This document shows, piece by piece, positions 9,401 through 16,502 of a stretch of 64,000 nt of DNA. A program made the translations under genes and the position numbers. A model generated the notes under the pieces. The model was not told the DNA's origin. It saw only the letters and a list, made by a program, of their open reading frames with translations, and made no database searches. How positions within the stretch are numbered: position 1 is the first letter of the stretch; the number at the start of each line of letters is the position of its first letter. Origin of the DNA: Actinomyces sp. HMSC035G02 (GTDB lineage Bacteria; Actinomycetota; Actinomycetes; Actinomycetales; Actinomycetaceae); the NCBI GenBank assembly GCA_001838165.1, contig KV835908.1:5466-69465 (forward strand), given 5' to 3'.

Positions 9401-9886
9401 GGCGATGAGTGGAACTACTGGACGTCGACGGATGCCCCCGCCTCTGACTGGGCGACGACCGGCTCCCTCCAGAGCTGGAACCGCGGGTCCGGCCCGATCG
9501 GCTGGGGAGACTCCGCCGCGGTGACCGCCCTCGATATTGCCAAGAAGGATCGCGCGGTGACGTACTACTTCGCGCGCGACATCGACCTGGGCGCGATCAG
9601 CCCGAACACCACGCTGACCGTGAAGGTGCGCGCGGATGACGGCGCCGTCCTGCGAGTCAATGGCAAGATCGTTGACACGAAACGTATGTCCGATGGCAAC
9701 ATTACTCACACGACCTACGCGAACTCGGCCGTGAGCGCCGCCAAGGCAGCCTCCGATCTGCTCGAGGTCACCCTCCCTGCGAGCCTCTTGACGAGCGGCG
9801 TGAACCGCATCGGCGTCGAGGAGCACCTCAACTACAAGGGCTCGCCCTCGATGACCTTCGACCTGAACGCGACTCTTGTGAAATAA
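6431..9886 (+). CDS. Large secreted protein: fibrinogen-like GGGW domain, beta-propeller, FN3, two beta-sandwich modules
   Basis: ATG at 6431 follows GAAAGG and gives a clear signal peptide ending near AHA-VG; an earlier in-frame ATG at 6377 would spoil it. Mature order: a fibrinogen-like YCDxxTxGGGW-type domain (FFCDQTTDGGGW near residues 86-97, then an aromatic-rich part to about 285); a beta-propeller of delta-60/PQQ-like blades with repeated VGGNFT/VGGDFT motifs (about 300-690); an FN3 domain (about 700-785); and two copies of a beta-sandwich module with PLGYGD/PIGWGD and DDGAV-NG motifs (about 785-955 and 985-1150). There is no LPxTG or C-terminal membrane anchor. Fibrinogen-like and FN3 domains commonly bind glycans or proteins; a role as a surface or matrix protein tied to the polysaccharide is inferred. 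Confidence 0.82.
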   Translation: MASAISRLAILATAPIVACASLALAPMAHAVGAGQGDSAPGQAIVRDGSSAATAAASCWDIKQRNPGAADGAYWLQTPAMDHPAQFFCDQTTDGGGWVMIGRGREGWESWSGGKGDPAKLTSRSRTSDDFEVVQLSNKAVTQLLNNEPVKDQADGVRVMRSWSASGRSYQTMDLQFPKMTDFVWPFKMAHPVNVQLDKGGWRSGLMWGLTGYDNEWNGLQTYPSARTTGWQMGWGYGALTANWTGDVTSATSYFHKSGLTVFPYAEAYVRPRISSDSADFARIPDEGLSGSTVSGTVSQYAAKTSWGVSGNLNGSVKEGNIQVQAFAQVGSTMYVGGNFTGVKQGEKGAEISSRGLAAFDVATGDFTGQTFDFNAQVKALLALPDGRLLVGGDFTRVNGEPHVGTVVINPSTGQIDPSWDLQIVNALRGGAVSVRALTYYDGNVYMGGAFTHLSGGGSSRVYARNAGRVSLSGRPDRSWNPEISGSVQAVGVSEANSAFYAGGHFTTAHGNQRAWYAAKFSTQPGAAVDTGFNFEPSSATAGKYQQTIATAGNRVYIGGSEHSLFGYDAASNQRLSGAMMFSNGGDLQASTVSAKGVIYGSCHCSDATYQDMYVWSMNGSWSRVDEIKWVGAWDAATGESLKWTPFELSSRRKTGAWALETDNYGNLWVGGDFTLSHTDATHTQWNGGFARYDNRDNVAPEAPSLLRSTASNDSTVTLAWEGVADAVSYEILRDDRPIATSETTSVEVPRGGENRYFVRAVDAEGNRSATTAVYTAPAPGQADASNPVLLEAGATWNYRADASAAPENWAQASFDDSAWATGAAPLGYGDSAIATQIATKGSRPVTTYYRTHFQVADAKALKGINVKYLADDGAVVYINGVEVGRTRMGAGTVTYATRADAAPNFAAASASPSEVFVPASALKTGDNVIAVETHVNYMRTATVSMQASIFRVEGTPDDNSSVPADRNTDPTDATQPINAASVKSGTVIQTGDEWNYWTSTDAPASDWATTGSLQSWNRGSGPIGWGDSAAVTALDIAKKDRAVTYYFARDIDLGAISPNTTLTVKVRADDGAVLRVNGKIVDTKRMSDGNITHTTYANSAVSAAKAASDLLEVTLPASLLTSGVNRIGVEEHLNYKGSPSMTFDLNATLVK

Positions 9887-9977
9887 GGGAAGAATCGTTC
9901 TTTTCCTCTCGAGTTCGCGCGAGGTGTGAGCCGGTGAAAATGGTTCGATCCAGCTCGTGAATCGTGCTGACAGGTAC

Positions 9978-10006
9978 AACCCCTGCCATCTTGGCGGGGG
10001 TTGGCT
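9978..10006 (+). terminator. Rho-independent-type terminator
   Basis: AACCCCTGCCA and TGGCGGGGGTT (9978-9988 with 9992-10002) form an 11-bp stem with one G-U pair and a 3-nt loop. It lies about 90 bases after the first large secreted-protein gene. Confidence 0.65.
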
Positions 10007-10036
10007 TGTATGTGGTAAACGACTCCCGCCCGGTCC

Positions 10037-10079
10037 TAACCAAGTGGTTGAACGCCGGCAATTATCGTGACACTATAGA
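10037..10079 (+). promoter_or_regulatory. Promoter with TAACC-N4-GGTTGA motif
   Basis: TAACCAAGTGGTTGA (10037-10051), which contains the perfect half-sites AACCA and TGGTT, precedes a CACTATAGA -10-like stretch (10071-10079) by about 20 nt. It drives the second large secreted-protein gene. Confidence 0.5.
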
Positions 10080-10112
10080 AGTAACCATTTACACGATACC
10101 TGTGAGGACCCC

Positions 10113-13100
10113 ATGAGTTTTATGCGCCGTTGCTTAGCGCTCGGACTGGCATCAGTGACCGGCCTGAGCGTTCTTGCATTCTCCCCGGCTGCCCACGCGG
10201 CCGCAGACCCGCTTCATGATGGCCTGAGCGAGGCCACCGCTGCGGCCTCGTGCTGGGAAATCAAGCAGAACGACCCGCGTTCTCAGAACGGAACGTACTG
10301 GCTGCAGACCTCCACCATGGAGGCCCCCGGCCAGTTCTTCTGCGACCAGACCACGGACGGCGGCGGCTGGGTCCTCATCGGTCGCGGCCGCGAAGGCTGG
10401 GAGACGTGGAGCCAAGGGAAGGGCGACCAGGAGAAGCTCAAGACCCGTCCGCGTACGGCCGGCGACTTCGACGTCGTCCAGGCCTCGCACGAAACCGTCA
10501 ACGGCCTGCTCGGCGGCACCGCGGTCTCCGACCTCGATGACGGCATCATGGTCCAGCGCGCCTGGAACCACAGGGGCACCGCCTACCAGACGGTACGCAT
10601 GCGCTTCCCGAAGATGCGCGACTTCATCTGGCCCTTTAAGAGCGCCCACCCCGTGGACGTGAAGTTCAACCGCGAGTGGTGGGTCAACGGCGGCATCGTC
10701 TGGTCGGGCTTCGGCACGAACACTGGCTGGGGATACGTCAACCTGACGGCCTCCGCGCAGAACAAGTACACGATGGGCTGGGGTTACGGCCCTCTCGCCA
10801 CGTCGTGGGCCGACACGTCCTCCTCGACGTCGTACTTCCACTACAACGGCTCGATCATCAACCCCTACGCCGAGGCCTACGTGCGTCCGCAGCTGCGCTC
10901 GACGGATGCCAGCTTCCGCGCCATCGGCGACGGCGGCACGCCCGCCGAAAAGCAGAAGGACACCGCTTCTGAGTTCGCCTCGCCGATGTCTTGGGGCGTG
11001 ACCGGCAACCTCAACGGTTCCTACAAGGAAGGCAATATCCAGGTCCAGGCCTTCGAGCAGATCGGCTCGACCATGTACGTCGGCGGTAACTTCACCGGCG
11101 TGCAGAAGGGTAAGAACGGCCAGGAGATCGCATCCTCGGGTCTCGCCGGCTTCGATGCGACGACGGGGGAGTGGAACGGACAGACCTTCTCCTTCAACAA
11201 CCAGGTTAAGGACCTCGCCGAGCTACCCAACGGTAAGCTGCTCGTCGTCGGTGACTTCACGAAGGTCAACGGTGAGACCCACGTCGGCACGGTTCTGATC
11301 GACCCGGCGACCGGTCAGATTGACCCGTCGTGGACCCTGCAGGCGCGCACCGGCGCCAACGGTGGCCGCGTCTCGGTGAAGTCCATCAAGATCATCAACG
11401 ACCACATCTACCTGGGCGGTATCTTCACGCACTTCCAGGGCAACGGTGCGTCGTGGACCTATGCCCGTAACGGCGCGCGCCTCGATATCAACGGCAAGCC
11501 CGACCGCTCGTGGAACCCCGAGTTCAACGGCACCGTCATTGATATCGACGTTGACGAGAACGAGGCCTACTACTACGCGGCCGGCTACTTCACCCGTGCT
11601 CACGACCGTGTCGTCGAAAATGCGGGTCGACTGTCCACAGCCGCCGGCGCTGCGCTGGACTCGTCCTGGACCTTCCAGCACTCCTACCTGATCGGCAAGT
11701 ACCAGCAGACCGTCACCGCGCGCAACGGCCGCGTGTACTTCGGCGGCTCGCAGCACTCGCTCTTCGGATACAACTCCGACTCGATGACCCGCACCTCGGG
11801 TTCCATCACCATGCAGAACGGCGGAGACGTTCAGGCGAGCACCCGCTCCGCCACGGGTGTCGTCTACGCGTCGTGCCACTGCTCCGACTTCGCCTTCCAG
11901 GACGCCTACCACTACCTGACGCTGGGCACCTCCTGGACGCGCGCCGACGAAATCCAGTGGGTCGGCGGCTGGGACGAGGCCACGGGCCGCCAGCTCGGCT
12001 GGACCCCCTACCGCCTGTCCTCCCAGCGTTTCACCGGCGCGTGGGCCCTCGAAATGGGCGACGACGGCGCGCTGTGGGCAGGCGGCGACTTCAACTACTC
12101 CTACACGTCGCTCACCTCGGGACAGTGGTCCGGCGGCTTCGTGCGCATGCCTGCGCGCAACGCTACCGCACCCGCCGTGCCCGCCAACCTGCGCGCCTCC
12201 GACGGCAACTCCCAGCAGGTGACCCTCAAGTGGTCCTCCGTGCCGGGTGCCGTCTCCTACGACATCCTGCGTGACGATCGTCCGATCGCCACCACGACCT
12301 CGAACTCCGTGACCGTGCCCCTGGGCGGCAAGAACCGCTTCTTCGTGCGCGCTGTCGCCTCCGACGGCCTGCGCGGCGCGTCCACGCACGCCTACGTGGT
12401 CGACTCCAACGGTAAGCCCGCGCAGCCCGACGATTCTTCGCTGCTCGTGGACGAGGACGACACCTGGGCGTACCACTGGTCGACCGATCCGGTCGCCGAG
12501 AACTGGGCCCAGACCTCGTTCGACGACTCTGCATGGAGCCGCGGTGCATCCCCGATCGGCTACGGCGGCCCCGGCCTCAACACGAAGCTGACCCCGGGCA
12601 CGGCCAAGACCCGCCCCGTCACCACCTACGCGCGAATCAACTTCACGGTCGCTGATCCCACCGCCATCGGCGGCGTCAACGTCGCCGTGACGGCTGACGA
12701 TGGTGCCGTGGTGTACGTCAACGGCAACGAGGTGGCTCGCCAGCGCATGGGCGATGGAACGGTTGACGCGTCTACATTCGCATCCGCCTCTGTCTCGACG
12801 CCCTCTGCGCGAGCCGACCGACAGCTGGTCTTCGTCCCCGCGGACAAGCTGGTCGCCGGCGCGAACACGCTGGCCGTCGAAACACACCTGAACTACCGCT
12901 CCAGCTCGTCGATGACCATCGACGGCATGGTGCAGGTCGTCACTAAGGGCAACGAGCCGGCACCCGCTCCCGCGCCCGAACCGGAGCCGGCACCCCAGCC
13001 GCAGCCGGATGTTCCGCTCACGCCTGACCCGGACAAGCCCCTCGAGGTCCTCGACGTGTCTGCGCTTAACTTCGGACCCTTCCTGTTCTCGGGCATGTAC

Positions 13101-13577
13101 TGGAACTACTGGAACTCCAAGGAAGCGCCCGACACCAAGTGGAACTCCACCGCCGACCTGTCCTCGTGGAAGCACGGCGCCAGCCCGCTCGGCTGGGGCG
13201 ACCGCGACGCCGGTACGCCCTTCACGATGCCTGCGGCGGACCGAGCCATCACGAACTACTTCGTGCGTGACGTCAACTTCGGTACCCTCAGCGCCGACTT
13301 CGAGGTCACCCTCGATGTCCGCGTTGACGATGGTGCAGTCATCTACGTGAACGGCACCGAAATTAAGCGCGTGAACATGCCCGAGGGCACGATCGACGCC
13401 AATACGCGAGCCTCCTCCAACGTGGGCCTCACTACGGCGAAGAACAAGCTCGTGCGCATCACGGTGCCCCGCAAGCTGCTCAAGGATGGTGTCAACCGTA
13501 TCGCCGTTGAGTCTCACGCCAACTACGCGAAAGCATCGTCCGTGACCTTCGATCTCACGGCAAGCCTGGTGAGGTGA
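10113..13577 (+). CDS. Large secreted protein, tandem paralogue of the 6431-9886 product
   Basis: 1154 residues with the same domain order as its neighbour: a signal peptide ending PAAHA-A, the GGGW motif (FFCDQTTDGGGW from residue 75), a beta-propeller (about 303-683), FN3 (about 685-765) and two beta-sandwich modules (about 776-943 and 983-1153). Here the modules are separated by a Pro/Ala/Glu-rich linker (about 948-970) that the paralogue lacks. Large parts are nearly identical, for example NLNGS-KEGNIQVQAF and EILRDDRPIAT/DILRDDRPIAT. GTGAGGAC lies upstream of ATG 10113. No cell-wall sorting signal is seen. The gene has its own promoter and terminator-separated upstream neighbour, and overlaps or abuts the WecG/TagA-like gene. 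Confidence 0.82.
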   Translation: MSFMRRCLALGLASVTGLSVLAFSPAAHAAADPLHDGLSEATAAASCWEIKQNDPRSQNGTYWLQTSTMEAPGQFFCDQTTDGGGWVLIGRGREGWETWSQGKGDQEKLKTRPRTAGDFDVVQASHETVNGLLGGTAVSDLDDGIMVQRAWNHRGTAYQTVRMRFPKMRDFIWPFKSAHPVDVKFNREWWVNGGIVWSGFGTNTGWGYVNLTASAQNKYTMGWGYGPLATSWADTSSSTSYFHYNGSIINPYAEAYVRPQLRSTDASFRAIGDGGTPAEKQKDTASEFASPMSWGVTGNLNGSYKEGNIQVQAFEQIGSTMYVGGNFTGVQKGKNGQEIASSGLAGFDATTGEWNGQTFSFNNQVKDLAELPNGKLLVVGDFTKVNGETHVGTVLIDPATGQIDPSWTLQARTGANGGRVSVKSIKIINDHIYLGGIFTHFQGNGASWTYARNGARLDINGKPDRSWNPEFNGTVIDIDVDENEAYYYAAGYFTRAHDRVVENAGRLSTAAGAALDSSWTFQHSYLIGKYQQTVTARNGRVYFGGSQHSLFGYNSDSMTRTSGSITMQNGGDVQASTRSATGVVYASCHCSDFAFQDAYHYLTLGTSWTRADEIQWVGGWDEATGRQLGWTPYRLSSQRFTGAWALEMGDDGALWAGGDFNYSYTSLTSGQWSGGFVRMPARNATAPAVPANLRASDGNSQQVTLKWSSVPGAVSYDILRDDRPIATTTSNSVTVPLGGKNRFFVRAVASDGLRGASTHAYVVDSNGKPAQPDDSSLLVDEDDTWAYHWSTDPVAENWAQTSFDDSAWSRGASPIGYGGPGLNTKLTPGTAKTRPVTTYARINFTVADPTAIGGVNVAVTADDGAVVYVNGNEVARQRMGDGTVDASTFASASVSTPSARADRQLVFVPADKLVAGANTLAVETHLNYRSSSSMTIDGMVQVVTKGNEPAPAPAPEPEPAPQPQPDVPLTPDPDKPLEVLDVSALNFGPFLFSGMYWNYWNSKEAPDTKWNSTADLSSWKHGASPLGWGDRDAGTPFTMPAADRAITNYFVRDVNFGTLSADFEVTLDVRVDDGAVIYVNGTEIKRVNMPEGTIDANTRASSNVGLTTAKNKLVRITVPRKLLKDGVNRIAVESHANYAKASSVTFDLTASLVR

Positions 13578-13582
13578 TCTCC

Positions 13583-14362
13583 ATGACCGCGACGTCAACC
13601 CCCGCCGGCGGCGAGGCTCAGCCCGAAGCCGCCGGCGCGGTCGGCACCCCTGCGACCGACCCCGCGTTCGACGCGATGGCGCAGCGCGTGCTAACCCGAG
13701 GGCACACGACCACGTGGCTGAACCACTGGTCCCTCCTGCACGCCGACTTCCGTGCGCTTGCTCGTATGCACACCGTCGGCTTTGACGGGACCCTCCTGCA
13801 GATGCGTCTGCGCGCAGCGGGCCACGAGGTCGCCCGCACCTCCGCGGACCTCGTCCTGCCGCACGTCTTCGAACGCCTCGAGGACGGCGCTCGCATCACG
13901 CTCATCGGGGCCGTGCCCGAGGCCGGTCAGGCCGCAGCCGAGCGCCTGCACCGCTTCGACGTACAGGTCATCGACGGCTACGAGGGCTTGCGTCGCCTGA
14001 AGGCGGATCCGTCTGTTCTCACCGCCTTCGACCCTCGCCTCGTGATCGTGGGCTTGGGGGCGGGCCTCCAGGAGGTTGTCGCATCCTTCGTTCTCGACCT
14101 CCTGCCCGAGGCATCCGTGTGCACCGCGGGCGGTTGGATCGACCAGTATGCGCGTGCTGCCGACGACTATTTCCCGAACTGGGTGCATGCCGCCCGCCTC
14201 GGGTGGGCCTGGCGCGTCGCGCACGAGCCCAAGCGCCTCACGAAGCGCTACACCGTCGAAGCCCTCGACTTTGTCGCTCACGCGCCCGAGCTGATCTCTC
14301 GGCTCGAGGCGATGGGTAGCTTCGACGATCTCGGGCTGGTCGGAGGCGTGCCGCTTCGCTGA
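13583..14362 (+). CDS. WecG/TagA/CpsF family glycosyltransferase
   Basis: The C-terminal half shows the family's late motifs: VIVGLGAGLQE, where most members have G-x-G-x-P-K-Q-E, then a GGWIDQYAR strand-turn and the closing NWVHAARLGWAWRVAHEP-RL-RY block. The N-terminal half has the expected FDG and ADLVLP segments. Members transfer ManNAc, glucose or related sugars onto a lipid-linked acceptor at the inner membrane face. ATG 13583 has GAGGTGA 5 bases upstream; a GTG at 13574 that overlaps the previous stop as GTGA is the alternative and would add three residues. The Pro-Lys of the usual motif is replaced here. The specific sugar is unknown. Confidence 0.78.
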   Translation: MTATSTPAGGEAQPEAAGAVGTPATDPAFDAMAQRVLTRGHTTTWLNHWSLLHADFRALARMHTVGFDGTLLQMRLRAAGHEVARTSADLVLPHVFERLEDGARITLIGAVPEAGQAAAERLHRFDVQVIDGYEGLRRLKADPSVLTAFDPRLVIVGLGAGLQEVVASFVLDLLPEASVCTAGGWIDQYARAADDYFPNWVHAARLGWAWRVAHEPKRLTKRYTVEALDFVAHAPELISRLEAMGSFDDLGLVGGVPLR

Positions 14363-14387
14363 CCGAGGTTGACGCTTGTCGTTGTGG

Positions 14388-14424
14388 CGGAGGCCGGACC
14401 CTGCGGGGTCCGGCCTCCGTTATG
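14388..14424 (+). terminator. Strong terminator hairpin
   Basis: A perfect 14-bp stem, CGGAGGCCGGACCC with GGGTCCGGCCTCCG (14388-14401 and 14406-14419), with loop TGCG and then TTATG. It closes the WecG/TagA-like gene. Confidence 0.8.
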
Positions 14425-14450
14425 TCTCCAGGCGGCTGCAACGTGCGATC

Positions 14451-14561
14451 TGGATAGGAAGTTGTGTGCTGGATAGGAACGGCGGTTCTGGATGGCTTAT
14501 TTTCCTATCCAGATCGCCATAACCTATCCATATCGTCATAACCTATCCGCATCGTCATAAG
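14451..14561. repeat. Fold-back array of 19-bp repeats, copy 1
   Basis: Units of exactly 19 bp: TGGATAGGAAGTTGTGTGC (14451), TGGATAGGAACGGCGGTTC (14470), a shortened central unit of 16 bp (14489-14504), then inverted units CTATCCAGATCGCCATAAC (14505), CTATCCATATCGTCATAAC (14524) and CTATCCGCATCGTCATAAG (14543). The GGATAG core changes strand at the centre, so the whole array can fold back on itself. The centre contains GGCTTATTTTC. The same design is at 19963-20088. Confidence 0.75.
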
Positions 14562-15316
14562 GCGCCCGCGAAGGCTGTCGATCAGCGAGGTTGCTCTTCC
14601 GGTGACGCCAACCCATCGGTGCCTTCGTCTGAGATCGGCGATTGGTGTGGCTGCCGAGGTGCTGCACGTCGCTGTGGGAAGACGATTGTTGGTTCGCTGT
14701 GGTGGCTCGCGCCCGTTGTGCTGGCGGTTTCCCCTCCGATGTGCTGTTGGGCCGATACGTGGATCTGTGGATGGCATGCTCAAGGCTCTGCTTAGTGGCT
14801 TTGCGCGTATTTCCAGCCTCTCGCTGAGAGAGGTTTGCAGCAAGGCTGGTTTTGGTCGGTGATGCGTCTCGAAGAGTGGGCGCCAGCAGGGGCCGCGGAA
14901 CGTTTAAAACCCCAGGTCAGACGCTCTATTGTGTCGACGCTGCGGTCGGCTTTCGGGAGTGTTCAAGGGGTGTGAAGACGGTGGAGTGAGCGTCACTGAA
15001 CGTGTCTCAAAACGCTTCCGGATAGATGCTTAAAAAGGGTTATGCAGTGAATGGTGTAGCCCGCACAAAACATTATGAGGGTGTGACGGCTCCCTGTGAT
15101 GCAGGTGGTGAAGGGGGCTTATGTGTGCAGGTGTCAAACTCTGGTGGGGCTTGTGAGCTGCTGATCAGGCACCCGTCATCGTGTCGTGTGAGTCGATCGC
15201 TAGCGTGCGCTGTTTGTTTGACGGCTCGATCTCAGAATGTGCGAGGAGTGTGCGCTTGCGTCGTTGTTCGTGTTCTGGCGGGCCGTAAAGAGCTTGGTAG
15301 AGCGTTGGAAGTAAAA
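14562..15316. other. Intergenic stretch without a recognisable gene
   Basis: About 750 bases with no frame that looks coding. A lone CCGGATAG resembling one unit of the nearby repeat array is at about 15013-15025. Composition is more AT-rich after 14900 (for example the GTTTAAAACC and AACATTATGAGG stretches). A promoter or small RNA here cannot be excluded. Confidence 0.4.
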
Positions 15317-15348
15317 GTGTGGCCCGAGCCGATCGGCTCGGGCCACAC
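15311..15348 (-). terminator. Terminator of the priming sugar-transferase gene
   Basis: A perfect 14-bp stem, GTGTGGCCCGAGCC with GGCTCGGGCCACAC (15317-15330 and 15335-15348), with loop GATC. Read on the minus strand it is followed by TTTTAC. Confidence 0.85.
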
Positions 15349-15373
15349 CCAATCACACACAGAGAAGAAAGGC

Positions 15374-16069
15374 TTAGTAGGCGCCCTCGTGACGCAGGAG
15401 CGCGGGAATGGTCTGGAGCATGATCCACGCGTCAAGGGTGAGGGAGCGGTGCTGGGCGTAGGAGAGGTCCAGGTGGACGGTCTCATCCCAGGAGAGGTTC
15501 GAGCGGCCGGAGATCTGCCAGAGGCCGGTGATGCCGGGGCGGACGGCGAACTTGCCCATCACGCGGGGTTCGTACTGTGCAACCTCGCTGGGGAGCGGGG
15601 GACGAGGGCCCACGAGGGACATGTCGCCACGCAGGACGTTGAACAGCTGGGGCAGCTCGTCGATCGACGTCTTGCGCAGAAAGGCTCCGATGCGCGTAAT
15701 ACGCGGATCGTTGGCCATTTTGAACATGATCGAATTTCCGGCCGAGGAGTCGGCCTCATTGGCCTCCATGAGGGAGGCTTTGAGCTCTTCGGCGTCCACG
15801 CGCATGGTGCGGAACTTAAACATGGTAAAAGTCTTGCCGTTGAGGCCGACGCGCTCCTGAGTGAAGAAAGCGGGGCCGCCGTCGTTCAGGCGCACCATCG
15901 CAGCGACGATGATCCACAGCGGAGTTAGCAGGATAATGCCGAAAAGAGCAGCGAAAATGTCGCACATGCGCTTGATGGCGTTGTCGGCGGAGGCGGCAAG
16001 ATCCGACGCGTGCTCGAATGCGAGAGCCGTGGATGCGGCTCGTGCGGTGGGCTTCGTCAAGGTTGTCAT
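15374..16069 (-). CDS. Undecaprenyl-phosphate sugar-1-phosphate transferase (priming enzyme, WcaJ/RfbP type)
   Basis: 231 residues, the short form that keeps only the catalytic half of the family. One hydrophobic re-entrant helix (residues about 34-60, with CDIFAALFGIILLTPLW), then DGGPAFFTQERVG, FKFRTM, LRKTSIDELPQLFNVLRGDMSLVGPRP and the closing RPGITGLWQISGRS block, all family hallmarks. It would move a sugar-1-phosphate from a nucleotide sugar to undecaprenyl phosphate on the cytoplasmic face, starting each repeat unit for the Wzx/Wzy system upstream. GAAGGAAG precedes the ATG. Its promoter carries the same motif as the two secreted-protein genes, which supports co-regulation. Confidence 0.92.
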   Translation of the reverse strand: MTTLTKPTARAASTALAFEHASDLAASADNAIKRMCDIFAALFGIILLTPLWIIVAAMVRLNDGGPAFFTQERVGLNGKTFTMFKFRTMRVDAEELKASLMEANEADSSAGNSIMFKMANDPRITRIGAFLRKTSIDELPQLFNVLRGDMSLVGPRPPLPSEVAQYEPRVMGKFAVRPGITGLWQISGRSNLSWDETVHLDLSYAQHRSLTLDAWIMLQTIPALLRHEGAY

Positions 16070-16202
16070 CTGTGCGTCTTCCTTCTACTTCATCAAACTC
16101 AAATGCTGCATGTCGGTTAGAGGCGGAAAATCCCCTCTGGACTGGGATATTTACTAAGTAAACGTCCCTAGCGCAACTCAGTCACCGTTAGGTGTTAACC
16201 CT
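16070..16202 (-). other. Leader of the sugar-transferase gene
   Basis: A 5' untranslated region of about 130 bases follows if the -10 box at 16203-16208 is used. No clear riboswitch fold is recognised. Confidence 0.3.
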
Positions 16203-16246
16203 AGTCTATCCATATGGTTAGCTTGGTTGCTAACCAAAGGGTTAAG
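16203..16246 (-). promoter_or_regulatory. Promoter with TRACC-N4-GGTT motif plus inner inverted repeat
   Basis: On the minus strand TTAACCCTTTGGTTA (16245-16231) lies 22 nt upstream of TAGACT (16208-16203), a good -10 box. The interval holds a second inverted repeat, GGTTAGC/GCTAACC (plus-strand 16216-16222 and 16229-16235), so several GTTA-type half-sites cluster here. Confidence 0.5.
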
Positions 16247-16370
16247 TACAAGCGAAAAAAGGCTGTGATTTCGTACACCTGACGAGTTGTGCAAGTCAGA
16301 TCTGAGTGTCCTGTGACCAGCTGGTAGCTTGCTGACACCTTGGCAGAATGCGCGGAAAACCGCCGAGCGA

Positions 16371-16376
16371 TAGACT
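16371..16376 (+). promoter_or_regulatory. Probable -10 box of glyA-folD
   Basis: TAGACT, the same hexamer as at the sugar-transferase and xth promoters, lies just before the riboswitch. No convincing -35 box is seen. Confidence 0.35.
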
Positions 16377-16382
16377 GGTCAG

Positions 16383-16457
16383 CGTGTCGTGACTGGCGAA
16401 CAGGTGGGCCACCACCGGGGAGCGACGCGTCGGCATCGATAGCCGCCCGCCTGGGCT
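16383..16457 (+). promoter_or_regulatory. ZTP (pfl) riboswitch upstream of glyA-folD
   Basis: The sequence has the signature elements of the pfl/ZTP aptamer: GTCGTGACTGGCGAAC, then a GGTGG...CCACC hairpin running into CCACCGGGGAGCGA, a variable linker, and the closing CCGCCCGCCTGGGC (16443-16456). This class binds ZTP/ZMP, which accumulate when 10-formyl-tetrahydrofolate is short, and turns on one-carbon genes. Its place 46 bases before glyA fits that job. No clear terminator lies between aptamer and start codon, so control of translation through the region near the Shine-Dalgarno site is more likely than attenuation. Confidence 0.9.
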
Positions 16458-16502
16458 AGAGGCCACTGCCAACCATCATCGGATGATCAATAGGAGAACC
16501 CC

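Noticed and set aside
14505..14862. Short open frames inside and beside the repeat array
   Set aside because: They cross the repeats and lack start signals or recognisable products.
15026..15928. 300-residue open frame on the plus strand
   Set aside because: Antisense to the sugar-transferase gene and crosses its terminator.
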